DNA of 40,724 nucleotides, taken from assembly GCF_000341005.1 (NCBI RefSeq), contig NZ_ANBD01000168.1:1-40724 (forward strand), read 5' to 3'. Shown here piece after piece: positions 1 through 9,163 of this stretch (position 1 is its first letter; each line of letters starts with the position of its first letter). The notes under the pieces are model-generated. The model searched no databases, was not told the DNA's origin, and saw nothing but the letters and a program-made list of their open reading frames with translations. Both the position numbers and the translations under genes were made by a program. Origin of the DNA: Nocardiopsis alkaliphila YIM 80379 (GTDB lineage Bacteria > Actinomycetota > Actinomycetes > Streptosporangiales > Streptosporangiaceae).

Positions 1-87
1 GCCGAGCGGGCGTTGGGCAATCATCCGCAGGCGTACTCGCACCTGGGATTGATCCGCTGCGCCCAACTCCTGGACCAGCACCCATAG
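1..87 (+). CDS. GH15-family glycoside hydrolase (glucoamylase/trehalase-like), C-terminal fragment
   Basis: The window opens inside a reading frame that ends at TAG 85-87 and gives 28 residues. The segment ALGNHPQAYSHLGLI is the hallmark C-terminal helix of actinobacterial GH15 proteins, in which an ALGN-PQA-SH-LI pattern precedes the stop. GH15 enzymes hydrolyse alpha-glucosidic bonds (glucoamylase, trehalase) in an (alpha/alpha)6 barrel. The catalytic region lies outside the window, so substrate cannot be assigned. Two hairpins follow the stop, consistent with the end of a transcription unit. Confidence 0.75.
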   Translation, partial: AERALGNHPQAYSHLGLIRCAQLLDQHP

Positions 88-98
88 TCCACGTCATC

Positions 99-131
99 GA
101 TCGCACGCCGCCCCACGGGTAGCGTGCGATC
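99..131 (+). terminator. Hairpin after GH15 gene
   Basis: Perfect 10-bp inverted repeat, 99-108 (GATCGCACGC) with 122-131, and a 13-nt loop, starting 12 bp after the GH15 stop. There is no U-tract, which is usual in high-GC actinomycetes. Confidence 0.6.
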
Positions 132-152
132 CGGTCCTTCGGGGCGTCCCAC

Positions 153-172
153 GAATCGGGGCGCCCCGATTC
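153..172. terminator. 20-bp perfect palindrome between convergent genes
   Basis: Self-complementary sequence at 153-172; it can fold as an 8-bp stem with a GCGC loop. It lies between the GH15 gene (+) and the GNAT gene (-), so it could terminate both. Confidence 0.5.
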
Positions 173-241
173 CGTACTTCCTTCATCGCCCCGGAAACCT
201 CGTTCGTCCGACCCGTGGGTCGCCATGCCCCCGACACGCGT

Positions 242-850
242 TCAGCGGTGGCGCGGGCCCTCCTCCAGGCGTGCGCGCACGATCGGCCACTCGGAACGCA
301 GTACCGAGTAGTACACCGCGTCCCGGCGCCTGCCACCCGGCATCACGTCGTAGCCGCGCAGCACACCCTCCTCCGTCGCCCCGATGGCGCGCAGACCCCG
401 GCGAGCGCGCTCGTTCAGCACGTCGGTCTTGAACTCCACCCGCTCGGCGTCCATGCCCTCGAAGGCGTGCCGCATCAGCAGGTACTTCGCCCAGTGGTTG
501 ACGCCCCGGCCACGGAAGTCACGGCCCAGCCAGGAGCTTCCGATCTCCAGGCGCAGGTCCGGCTCCGAAAGGTTGCCGTAACTCATGCTGCCCGCGATCC
601 GGCCACTGATCAGATCCGTGATGGTGAACGTGGTTCGTTTCCCCGCTTCGGTGGCGCCCAGGTAGGCGTCGAAGAAGTGCTCGAAACCCGCCTCGTCGTC
701 CACTCTGGTGACGAAGTGCGTCCAGATCTCGGGGTCCAGCGCCTGCTCCCGCCAACCCTCCCGGTCCTGTTCCGTCATGGGGGTGAGCCGTACGTACTCG
801 TTCTCCAACCGAACCCGCGCCCGTTCCGCCCACGTACCGGTCCTCGCCAT
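242..850 (-). CDS. GNAT family N-acetyltransferase (RimJ/RimL type)
   Basis: Encodes 202 aa, the usual size for RimJ/RimL-like acetyltransferases that transfer acetyl from acetyl-CoA to an amine or protein N-terminus. The N-terminal part (VRLENEYVRLTPMTEQD) is the first beta strand typical of this group. The LGRDFRGRGVN segment near residues 110-125 matches motif A, the acetyl-CoA pyrophosphate loop (R/Q-x-x-G-x-G/A). The C-terminal part (FKTDVLNERARRGLRAIGA) matches the family's N-E-x-A/S-R-G-x-x-x-x-G-A signature. I start at ATG 850, preceded by AAGGGGAC; longer in-frame upstream sequence is compositionally non-coding. The substrate cannot be predicted. Confidence 0.85.
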   Translation of the reverse strand: MARTGTWAERARVRLENEYVRLTPMTEQDREGWREQALDPEIWTHFVTRVDDEAGFEHFFDAYLGATEAGKRTTFTITDLISGRIAGSMSYGNLSEPDLRLEIGSSWLGRDFRGRGVNHWAKYLLMRHAFEGMDAERVEFKTDVLNERARRGLRAIGATEEGVLRGYDVMPGGRRRDAVYYSVLRSEWPIVRARLEEGPRHR

Positions 851-1153
851 GTCGTCCCCTTGGTCGCCGATCGTCGCTTTCGCGGCGAAGTCTAAGGGCG
901 TGTTCCCCGACATCTTCTTCGAGCCCACCCGTCCTCTCCCGAACACCTCCCCTCCGGTTCGCCCTGGACCGATGGGCGCGGCACGGAAAGCGAGGAGAAG
1001 ACGGTGGGCAGGACCCGATTCCTTGCTCTCCTCTTCCCAGGTCAGCTGGGAAGAGGAGCTCCGATCTCCACTCCCCTCGGGCTTTCGAGCGCCCGATTCA
1101 TGCACATGCATCCGACTCATGATGAATCCGTGTAGGTATGACAGGATTCTGGG
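851..1153. other. Divergent intergenic region with hairpin
   Basis: 303 bp between the divergent GNAT and 554-aa genes. It holds the 13-bp-stem hairpin listed separately and a weak 7-bp inverted repeat (1095-1101 with 1122-1128). No gene is recognisable here on either strand. Confidence 0.6.
1028..1058. promoter_or_regulatory. 13-bp-stem inverted repeat in divergent promoter region
   Basis: Left arm 1028-1040 and right arm 1046-1058 are perfectly complementary, with loop GTCAG. The position between two divergent starts suggests an operator or a leader hairpin rather than a terminator of either neighbour. Confidence 0.45.
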
Positions 1154-2818
1154 GTGACTGAAGAGTTCCGCGCCGCGTTCCAACGGGTGCTCGACACCGC
1201 CGCAGCCCAGGCCCACGACTTCCCCGAAGCCGTCCAGGAAGCCTTCCGGCTGTCCTCCAAGGTGCCTCAGGAGGAACTGGAGGCCGCCATGGAGGCCTTG
1301 GCCCCGGTGCTGAGTGACTGCGAACCCTACCCGGGCGTCGCGGCCGACCTCTCGGTGCTGGCCGGCGCCCTGGCCGAGTCGGGCGCGCCCGCCGGTCAAG
1401 CCGGTCTGGAAGTCCTACGGCAGGGCGGTGGCTACGGTCAGGCCGCGGCGGCGTTCATGCACGCCTGGGACAAGACCGGCGGCGGTCCCCTCCCGGAACC
1501 CGCCCACGTGGGCGAGGCCGAGGAGAAGCGCGTCGAAGAGGTCCTCGGTGACAACGCTCCGGCCGCCACCAACGGTTGGTGGACCGTCCAGCGCTATGGT
1601 CTGGCCGCCAAGGCCATGCTCAGCGACTCCGGGGTGCGTTCGGCCGTGCGCGCCGACAGCAGCGCCCTGGAAGGTCTCGGCCAGATCATTCAGGCCCTCT
1701 CCACCCGACTGAGCGAGTTCGGTGAGGTGTACGAACTGCTGCGGATGGCCGAGGTGAGCCGGGTCCTGGTACTCGACCGTGCCTCCTGGCGGGGTTTTCG
1801 AGTGCGCTTCGACGGGGTAGGTGACAACTTTCAGCTGCACACCCTGCTCGCCGACGCCCTGATCGGCAAGGAGGGGCTACGTCTGCCCGGTACCCGTCCC
1901 GACCCCCGGTGGGTGGCGGCCGCCCAGGACGCACCGGTGGACCCGCTGGCCGACGTGGTGCGCGGCGAGTGGGACCTGGTCGGTGGCGACGGTACCTGGG
2001 TGGGCAACGAGGTCTGCCCTGGAGACATCCCCGAGGTGGACGGCGAGCGGGTGTTGGTTCTGGAACCCCAGTCGCTGACGCACTCCTGGCGAGCCGGGCG
2101 GCGCCACCCGCACATCCCCGGCGTCCTGACCGTCCTGGCCGAACTACACCCCGACGAGGTGGCGTCGTGGTGGGCACGGCTCCACCCGGCGGGTACGGTC
2201 CGTCACCCGCAGGCGCCTGCGCTCGAACACGACGACACCGGCTCCTACCGTCGACCACCACGGCACTTCGGGGTGGCCGCGCATTTCGCCGAGGTGGACT
2301 CCGGTCCCCTGGCGGCACCCTTCTCCTCCTTGGACCCGAGGTCGGACACCCCGGACCCGGGTCCGCGCCCCGGCCCTGAGCCCTCAGCCGACTTGGGATC
2401 GACCGTCGACTTCTCGGCCGGCCCCGCACCCGGCACCGAGGGAACCGAAGAGGGACCCGACGACTTCGCGGTACCCGCCCCCTGGGCCGCGTGGTCTCCG
2501 CGGACCGACGAGGACGCCCACCCCATCGTGGACCCGGGTCCCTTCCGCGACCCCGATCCGTTCGGTGGACCGACGGCACTCGCCTCCGATTCGTACGGCC
2601 CTTCAGGGGCCGGGTTCTCCGATTCCTGCCATGGTCTCGACCCCCACGAGAGCTCTGGCTCCTACGACTCCTCCGACTTCTCCGAGCCCCTCGAACAGGC
2701 GGAGGAGGCAGAACGTCCGCCCGGCTCTCGGCTACTGCCTCCGATGCCGCCCGGGGTCTCGGACAGCACCACCTGGGCGCCGCACTGGAAGTGGCCCATG
2801 GGCCCACCTGAGCGCTGA
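1154..2818 (+). CDS. Hypothetical 554-aa protein with acidic/proline-rich C-terminal tail
   Basis: I do not recognise the family. The first about 380 residues are a normal globular composition rich in Leu, Ala and Glu, with WWTVQRYGLAAKAMLSDSG and GEWDLVGGDGTWVGNE as recognisable blocks. From about residue 385 the protein becomes a low-complexity tail rich in Pro, Asp, Gly, Ser and Glu (repeated DPGP/SSDSS-type segments), presumably disordered. There are no transmembrane segments or signal peptide, so it is probably cytoplasmic. The start is GTG 1154, with no convincing Shine-Dalgarno; CAGGAT at 1142-1147 is spaced like a -10 box for a leaderless message. It is transcribed divergently from the GNAT gene. 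Confidence 0.75.
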   Translation: MTEEFRAAFQRVLDTAAAQAHDFPEAVQEAFRLSSKVPQEELEAAMEALAPVLSDCEPYPGVAADLSVLAGALAESGAPAGQAGLEVLRQGGGYGQAAAAFMHAWDKTGGGPLPEPAHVGEAEEKRVEEVLGDNAPAATNGWWTVQRYGLAAKAMLSDSGVRSAVRADSSALEGLGQIIQALSTRLSEFGEVYELLRMAEVSRVLVLDRASWRGFRVRFDGVGDNFQLHTLLADALIGKEGLRLPGTRPDPRWVAAAQDAPVDPLADVVRGEWDLVGGDGTWVGNEVCPGDIPEVDGERVLVLEPQSLTHSWRAGRRHPHIPGVLTVLAELHPDEVASWWARLHPAGTVRHPQAPALEHDDTGSYRRPPRHFGVAAHFAEVDSGPLAAPFSSLDPRSDTPDPGPRPGPEPSADLGSTVDFSAGPAPGTEGTEEGPDDFAVPAPWAAWSPRTDEDAHPIVDPGPFRDPDPFGGPTALASDSYGPSGAGFSDSCHGLDPHESSGSYDSSDFSEPLEQAEEAERPPGSRLLPPMPPGVSDSTTWAPHWKWPMGPPER

Positions 2819-2878
2819 GGCGGCCTCGCCTGAGTTCCTGGTGAGTGCCCCGACCCACGCTCGGGCACCAACCCCCAT

Positions 2879-2892
2879 ATGACATCTGTCAT
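2879..2892. promoter_or_regulatory. Operator-like dyad ATGACA-TC-TGTCAT
   Basis: Perfect 6-bp arms with a 2-bp centre, 82 bp upstream of the DedA-like start and downstream of the 554-aa gene stop. Short spaced dyads of this form are typical dimeric-repressor or response-regulator sites. The cognate regulator is not identifiable here. Confidence 0.4.
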
Positions 2893-2973
2893 CCCGAACC
2901 ACTGCACCCCTCCCACCGGTCCGGTGATTCCTGCGACTACTACGCGGACACGCCTTCGCGAGAACCTGGGGAC

Positions 2974-3891
2974 ATGATGACGCGACAGGACGTCGGATCG
3001 ACCACCACACGGTCCACTCGCGAGCAGGCCGTCCAGCAGGCGCTCAAGAGGTTCGAAGAGCGGGAGAAGGAGCTCGCCCAGGAACAACTGCGCGGGATGC
3101 GGCTCTGGGAGGGCAAGGCCGAGCGTCAGGACAAGGTCCTACTCGCCCTGTTCATCGGGCTTCCCCTGATCATGATGTTGACGATTCCGCTGCGGCCCCT
3201 GTTCATCGCGGACCACCCGGTGGCCCTGGCGTTCGCCACCGGCAGCTACGCCGCCATCGGGGCGGGCGCGGCGTTCGCCGCCGTGGGGCAGGGCACCCTG
3301 TGGCTGGTGATCCTGGCGGGTGTCGTCGGCAAGATCAAGGTCAGCTGGTTGTTCTGGTGGCTCGGTCGTCGTTGGGGCGTGCGTTTCATCCGCTTCACCG
3401 TGCCGAACGAGCGGGCCCAGCGCTTCGCCGCTCGTCTCCAGTCGATGAATCCGTGGGTGCTCCGTGTCCTCATTCCCCTCGGTTACCTTCCGGGGGTCCC
3501 CACCATGATCGTCTGTGTCCTGGCGGGAACCAGCGGTATGAGGCTGCGCACCTACCTGTTCCTGGACGCTCTGGGCGCCCTCATGGTCACCTCGATCGTC
3601 GCCTTCATCGGTTTCACCTCCGGCCAGACCGGAGTGGACGTCGTCCTCCTGGTCGACAAGTACGCCCTGTGGATCATGCTCGCCCTCATCTTCGGAATGT
3701 CGACGTACCCCGTCTACACCTCCATACGTGATCAGAAGGCGCGTAAGGCCGAGACGATCCGTGCCGCCGAGGCCGAATACGACGCCCAGACCACCCGCCC
3801 GGCGGCCGAGGGCGCGACCGCCACCTCCACCGAGGCGAAGACCGACGATCCCACCACGCGCATCAACACCAGCGAAGACGGCGATAAGTGA
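2974..3891 (+). CDS. DedA/VTT-domain-like integral membrane protein
   Basis: Encodes 305 aa. A charged, probably coiled N-terminus (residues about 10-50, rich in E/K/R/Q) is followed by about five hydrophobic helices. The LFWWLGRRWGVRFIRF and LIPLGYLPGVPTMIVCVLAG segments resemble the amphipathic loop and the re-entrant G-x-x-P-G helix of DedA/SNARE-associated (VTT) proteins. Those proteins act in lipid transport and membrane homeostasis. The C-terminus is a charged Ala/Thr-rich tail. The start ATG 2974 has TGGGGA just upstream; ATG 2977 is an alternative. A 14-bp dyad upstream may control it. The family assignment rests on pattern and hydropathy only, so it is moderately sure. Confidence 0.7.
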   Translation: MMTRQDVGSTTTRSTREQAVQQALKRFEEREKELAQEQLRGMRLWEGKAERQDKVLLALFIGLPLIMMLTIPLRPLFIADHPVALAFATGSYAAIGAGAAFAAVGQGTLWLVILAGVVGKIKVSWLFWWLGRRWGVRFIRFTVPNERAQRFAARLQSMNPWVLRVLIPLGYLPGVPTMIVCVLAGTSGMRLRTYLFLDALGALMVTSIVAFIGFTSGQTGVDVVLLVDKYALWIMLALIFGMSTYPVYTSIRDQKARKAETIRAAEAEYDAQTTRPAAEGATATSTEAKTDDPTTRINTSEDGDK

Positions 3892-3901
3892 CCTCGATCG
3901 G

Positions 3902-3921
3902 ACCTGTGTTCACACACAGGT
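3902..3921 (+). terminator. Hairpin after DedA-like gene
   Basis: 8-bp stem ACCTGTGT/ACACAGGT with a 4-nt loop (TCAC), 10 bp after the stop. It probably separates this gene from lpdA. Confidence 0.5.
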
Positions 3922-4017
3922 GGGAGCAGCGCGACTAGGCTGGTATCCGGCAAACCGACACCCCGGGCAAGCCGGCTGCACTGGGTGCGTCACAAACACA
4001 CTCAAGGAGATCCCGTC

Positions 4018-5424
<1,407 letters not shown>

Positions 5425-5442
5425 TCCGCTCCAGGACTCCAT

Positions 5443-5481
5443 GGGGCCGGTGGGCCGGGCGAGGGCTCGACCACCGGCCCC
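5443..5481 (+). terminator. Strong GC hairpin after lpdA
   Basis: Perfect 11-bp stem, 5443-5453 (GGGGCCGGTGG) with 5471-5481, and a 17-nt loop, 18 bp after the lpdA stop. Confidence 0.75.
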
Positions 5482-5608
5482 GTCGTTCGTCTACGGGCCC
5501 TCCTTGCGCGGCCGTCCCCCCACCGGCTCGGGACTTGCTAAGTTTCCCTGTGTCCCCCGCCGGCGTCCCTCCCACGAGGCCGGCACACCCCGACCCCGAA
5601 AGCCACCC

Positions 5609-6307
5609 ATGCGCCTCATCCCGTCCTCTCCCCTGTCGTGCCTGGGCACGGCCGTCGCCGCCGTCGTCATCGGTGGTGTCGTCCTCGTCGGCTGCGATGT
5701 GGTCGACCTCGATCTGGACCTGAGCCTGTCCAGCGGTGACGGCGCGAACTCCCCCGAGGAGGAGGCGAGCGCGAGCCCCGAAGCCGAGGACGCCGAAGGG
5801 AGCGAGGAGGACCCGGCTCAGGCCTCGGAATACGGCCTGCCCGAATCCTGCGAGACCGCCGGTGCCGCCGAGCTCGTCGGAGACCTGGCCCCCGGTCCGA
5901 TCCTCAGTGAGGAGCGGGGCGAGATCGACGGCATCGAGGACTCCGAGCAGCTCTCCTGCACCTTCAGCGAGGGAAGCACCGAACCGGGCACCCCCTCCTT
6001 CACCATCGTGTTCACCTCCGGCGCCGACCCGAGCGCCAACCCCGACGTCGTCCAGGTTCCGGGCGCGGAGGCCGAGATGAACTGGGAGGTGGACGTGGAC
6101 GTGGACGTGGACACCTACCACACGAACGAGTCCGACGACCTCGGTGGCGACCTGGAATACGTGGGCACCGTGGACGGCTCCAGTCGCCATCTGTACCTGG
6201 AACTGCCCGGCGACTTCTACGTCACCGCCATCGCCTATCACGAGGACGTCGAGCGCGGCGAACTCGAGCGCGTGGTCCTGCAGGCCGCCGGTCGGATCCG
6301 TAACTAG
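5609..6307 (+). CDS. Acidic secreted lipoprotein, unknown function
   Basis: 232 aa. A type II signal peptide runs from residue 1 to 28 and ends in lipobox LVGC with Cys29 as the lipidation site, so the product should sit on the outer face of the membrane. An Asp/Glu/Ser-rich linker (residues about 30-75) precedes a small globular domain that contains two cysteines (SCETAG and LSCTF) that could form a disulfide. A short run of alternating Val and Asp occurs near residue 160. I recognise no named family; many actinobacterial DUF3558-type lipoproteins have this layout. The start ATG 5609 is chosen because it directly precedes the signal peptide; its ribosome binding site is weak (GAAAG). The next gene begins 4 nt after its stop. 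Confidence 0.8.
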   Translation: MRLIPSSPLSCLGTAVAAVVIGGVVLVGCDVVDLDLDLSLSSGDGANSPEEEASASPEAEDAEGSEEDPAQASEYGLPESCETAGAAELVGDLAPGPILSEERGEIDGIEDSEQLSCTFSEGSTEPGTPSFTIVFTSGADPSANPDVVQVPGAEAEMNWEVDVDVDVDTYHTNESDDLGGDLEYVGTVDGSSRHLYLELPGDFYVTAIAYHEDVERGELERVVLQAAGRIRN

Positions 6308-6311
6308 CGCC

Positions 6312-6923
6312 GTGGTCGCGGAGGGGAGGGGTGAACCCACTCGGGGAGTCGGCGGGCTGAGCCGGGAGGAACTGGAGGCCGGCCGCGACCTCGTGCTGCC
6401 CGACGTGCTCGTCCCAGGGCTGTCCGTGGTGTTCTGCGGGCTCAATCCGGGCCTGACCAGCGCGGTACGCGGACACCACTTCGCCACGCCCGGCAACCGT
6501 TTCTGGCCCGCGCTGGGACGCTCCGGCTTCACCCCCGGCCGCTACACCCCCGACCGTGACCGTGAACTGCCACGGTTCGGCCTGGGATTCACCAATCTCG
6601 TCGCGCGCACCACACGGGGCTCGGACGAACTAGCGCCGGAGGAGTTCGTCCAGGGTGCGCGGGAACTGCGCCGCAAGGCCCTCGACCTGACTCCGGAATG
6701 GTTGGCGTTCCTGGGCCTGACCGGCTACCGGGCGGCCTTCGGGGACCGGCGTGCGAAGGTCGGTCCGCAAAAGGCGACCATCGGCCGCACCCGGCTGTGG
6801 CTGCTGCCCAACCCGAGTGGACGCAATGCCCATTACACGCCCTCGGATCTGGCCGAGGAGTTCACCCGGCTTCGGGTCGCTGCGGGGATGCCCGACCGTT
6901 CGTGGTGTGCCGAACCCGGGTGA
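6312..6923 (+). CDS. mug: G/U mismatch-specific uracil-DNA glycosylase (Mug/TDG family)
   Basis: 203 aa with the two diagnostic Mug/TDG motifs. GLNPG (residues 43-47) carries the water-activating Asn45, and NPSGRNAHYTP is the second active-site loop that wedges into DNA. The block GHHFATPGNRFWPALGRSGF also matches the family. The protein excises uracil or thymine mispaired with guanine and so starts base-excision repair. The start GTG 6312 lies 4 nt after the lipoprotein stop, giving an extension of about 15 residues over E. coli Mug; no better start exists downstream. Tight spacing suggests co-transcription with the lipoprotein, although the functions are unrelated. Confidence 0.92.
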   Translation: MVAEGRGEPTRGVGGLSREELEAGRDLVLPDVLVPGLSVVFCGLNPGLTSAVRGHHFATPGNRFWPALGRSGFTPGRYTPDRDRELPRFGLGFTNLVARTTRGSDELAPEEFVQGARELRRKALDLTPEWLAFLGLTGYRAAFGDRRAKVGPQKATIGRTRLWLLPNPSGRNAHYTPSDLAEEFTRLRVAAGMPDRSWCAEPG

Positions 6924-6946
6924 GGCCGCGTCCCGAAAAAGGAGAA

Positions 6947-6982
6947 GGGAGGGAGCGCCGACGATGTGTCGGGCCCCCTCCC
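6947..6982. terminator. Nested bidirectional terminator between mug and OmpA-like gene
   Basis: Outer stem GGGAGGG/CCCTCCC (6947-6953 with 6976-6982) encloses an inner stem CCGAC/GTCGG (6958-6962 with 6968-6972). On the minus strand, a run of five T residues follows about 6 nt further on (positions 6936-6940 read as A on the plus strand), so it is a good terminator for the minus-strand gene. Confidence 0.65.
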
Positions 6983-7013
6983 GGCCTGTCCTCGGCCTCT
7001 ATGGACAGTGCGT

Positions 7014-8606
7014 CTAGTATTCGACGGGGATTTCCTCGAATTCACCGAACGGACCTGCCCGCAGGGTCAACTCCTCGACGTCCACGGGGGGCGCGGGGAA
7101 GACCGCCACCAACCTGTGGCTGTTGCCAGGCTGAATGGTGTGCACCTCCTCGGCGAAGCTGCTGTAGCGACTCTCACCGAAGTCCATCTGGGCCACGTAG
7201 CGGACCAGTCCGCTCTCCGGTTCGAACAACTGGAACCCGCCGAGGGTGCCCTTGTTGAACTGCTCGGGGCCACCGGCCACCGTCTCGCTACCACCCAACT
7301 CGGGGGCGAGAGGCTCGTCGGTGGTGTTGGTCATCGCGACGGTCCCGATGACGTAGGCGCCATCGCGGCGCAGCGGGTAGACCTCCAGTCGGATCCCGTC
7401 CTCTTCGCCCTCGGCGACCACGGAGCCCGGATCGTCGCTGTAGGGAGCGGGCCAGGTGACGTTGCGCTGGGCCACGCCCAGGCCGTCGTCGTCGTATTCC
7501 TCTTCCTCCGTGGCCTCGACCGTCGGATTGAAGACGTAGGAGAACTCGACGCGGCGGTTACGGGCGCGGGCCTCCTCGTCGTCGGGCCCGCCCTCACGGG
7601 CGATGGGCTCGCGCTTGCCACGGCCCTCGACCTCCAGCCGGTGATCGGTGCCGAGTTCCTCGGCGAGCAGGTCCCGTACGCTCTCGGCGCGTTCCACCGA
7701 CAGGTTGTCGTTGTAGGCGTCGTCCCCGATACCGTCGGTGTGTCCGACGACGGTGATGGTGGGGTCGTCGGGGTCGACGTTGCGGGCCAGGGTGGTGGCG
7801 GCGCGACGAACCACGTCGGCGGCTTCTTCGGTCAGGTCCGAGCGATCGAACTCGAACATCACGTCCGAGTGGAGCGAGATGATCTCACGGTCACCGTCAC
7901 GGGTGGTGGAGGCGATCTCGGAGTCGACGAAACTCTGCACCCAGCCTTCGTCGGCCAGGGCGTCCTCGTCGGGACGGCGGTTGGCGAAGGTGAGGTTCTC
8001 ACCCCGGGCGGGCGGATCGTCCAGGCTGAGGTGGTCGGGCCCGGTGGGGTTCTCCGGGTCCTGTCGTTCGGTTTCCACGTCCTGAATGGGAATGCCGGTC
8101 ATGGCGCCCAGGCCACTGCCGACGAAGGTCACCTGAAAGACCTCGTCGGGGATACGGGGAAAGTAGCGGGTGTACTCGTTGGTGACCCCGTCGTGTACGG
8201 GGTAGAGGCCGTCTTCGTTGGGGCTCTCCGAGCCGTACTTGAGGCCCTCCTCGTCGAGGAACTGCCGGTAGACGCGTCCGGTGAGGGGGTCGACGAGGGT
8301 GTGCGCCATGCTCAGGTTGCGGTTGGGGCCGGAGAAGTCGTCCAGGTAGGTGACCTCGTAGTGCATGACCGTGTAGTCGTCGGTCCGTTCCAGACCGGTG
8401 ATGGCGAAACGCATCTGCGCGTCCTGGCCGGTGTCCTGGAAGATGCGTCCCTCGCGTACGTAGGGGAACTCCTCCCTGACCTCGGGCGGTCCGGACGCGT
8501 CACCGAAGGTTTCGGACCACCAGTCGGACACGGGGGCGCAGCCACTGAGGAGGAGGCTGCCCGAGACCATGAGCGCGACCACGGTAAGAGGCTTCTTCCG
8601 CGCCAT
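7014..8606 (-). CDS. OmpA-domain cell-envelope lipoprotein
   Basis: 530 aa. The signal peptide ends in lipobox LLSGC with Cys23. The middle (about 235-350) is an OmpA-like peptidoglycan-binding domain: DVMFEFDRSDLTEEA, TVVGHTDGIGDDAYNDNLSVERAESV, VEGRGKREPIA and ARNRRVEF hold the conserved Asp and Arg that grip diaminopimelate. The flanking N- and C-terminal regions (about 200 and 170 residues) resemble beta-rich extracellular modules of unknown family. The protein likely anchors membrane to peptidoglycan. The start ATG 8606 is preceded by GGAG at about 9 nt. It converges with mug and is divergent from the fasciclin region. Confidence 0.88.
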   Translation of the reverse strand: MARKKPLTVVALMVSGSLLLSGCAPVSDWWSETFGDASGPPEVREEFPYVREGRIFQDTGQDAQMRFAITGLERTDDYTVMHYEVTYLDDFSGPNRNLSMAHTLVDPLTGRVYRQFLDEEGLKYGSESPNEDGLYPVHDGVTNEYTRYFPRIPDEVFQVTFVGSGLGAMTGIPIQDVETERQDPENPTGPDHLSLDDPPARGENLTFANRRPDEDALADEGWVQSFVDSEIASTTRDGDREIISLHSDVMFEFDRSDLTEEAADVVRRAATTLARNVDPDDPTITVVGHTDGIGDDAYNDNLSVERAESVRDLLAEELGTDHRLEVEGRGKREPIAREGGPDDEEARARNRRVEFSYVFNPTVEATEEEEYDDDGLGVAQRNVTWPAPYSDDPGSVVAEGEEDGIRLEVYPLRRDGAYVIGTVAMTNTTDEPLAPELGGSETVAGGPEQFNKGTLGGFQLFEPESGLVRYVAQMDFGESRYSSFAEEVHTIQPGNSHRLVAVFPAPPVDVEELTLRAGPFGEFEEIPVEY

Positions 8607-8874
8607 GTGGGGGAACTCCGATCGTTGAGAGGACGTACCGGCAACATCCTCCAGCACTCACGGGGTCGAACCGACCACGGTGCCCCATCAAGAGCGCCGC
8701 TGACCGTCCTGGCCAGGGGTGATCCATATGGGGGATTCTTCACCGGTCGCACCCGGAACCGACGTCGGCGACCCGGTTCGATCTCCAAAAGGGGCGAGTC
8801 GGATGTCTCCACGCAAGCATTCCAAGCTTATCGTTACTACTTCGTAGCGCAGAGTCGTCTCGTGGAGGGCGCAG

Positions 8875-9071
8875 ATGCTCCGGACCACCTTCGTGGCCTG
8901 CGGCACCCTACTCCTTCTCGCCCTCAATGGCGGCCGGATCAGCACGACCCCGAGCAGACGGGCCGATACGCGGTCGACGGTCACGCACCCGTGGTGCGCG
9001 CCGACGTCCGTGCCGCCAACGCCACCGTGCACGTCGTGGACATACTCCTCGTCCCCTCTCGACCCTCCTGA
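8875..9071 (+). pseudogene. Remnant of a fasciclin-domain lipoprotein gene
   Basis: A good ribosome binding site (GGAGGG) and ATG 8875 begin a signal-peptide-like stretch (MLRTTFVACGTLLLLALNG). A different frame (8961-9071) then encodes a segment that aligns without gaps to the last 33 residues of the intact fasciclin protein 0.8 kb downstream. The shared positions include AANATVHVVD against TANATVYVID and the terminal PS. The body of the domain is missing and the two ends are out of frame, so this is a deleted, frameshifted paralogue. The remaining frame opens 92 bp before the intact gene. Confidence 0.6.
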
Positions 9072-9163
9072 ATCGCCGTGCGGAAGACGTTCTCACGAGC
9101 GCCTGAGGAACCATCCCCGAAAAGTACACACAGTGCCTGTAGGGACCCAAAGGAGAGAAAGAG

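Noticed and set aside
851-1399. N-terminal extension of the GNAT protein to 1399
   Set aside because: It would run into the 554-aa gene and across the hairpin, with no family similarity; ATG 850 matches the usual RimJ/RimL start.
1686-2885. A 399-codon minus-strand frame across the unknown 554-aa gene
   Set aside because: It is extremely Arg/Pro-rich with no start signal, typical of antisense translation; the plus-strand protein has normal composition.
6966-9071. A 701-codon plus-strand open frame opposite the OmpA-like gene
   Set aside because: It is the antisense shadow of the OmpA-like lipoprotein, a frequent effect of GC-rich third positions. Only its final 37 codons are meaningful, as the fasciclin remnant.
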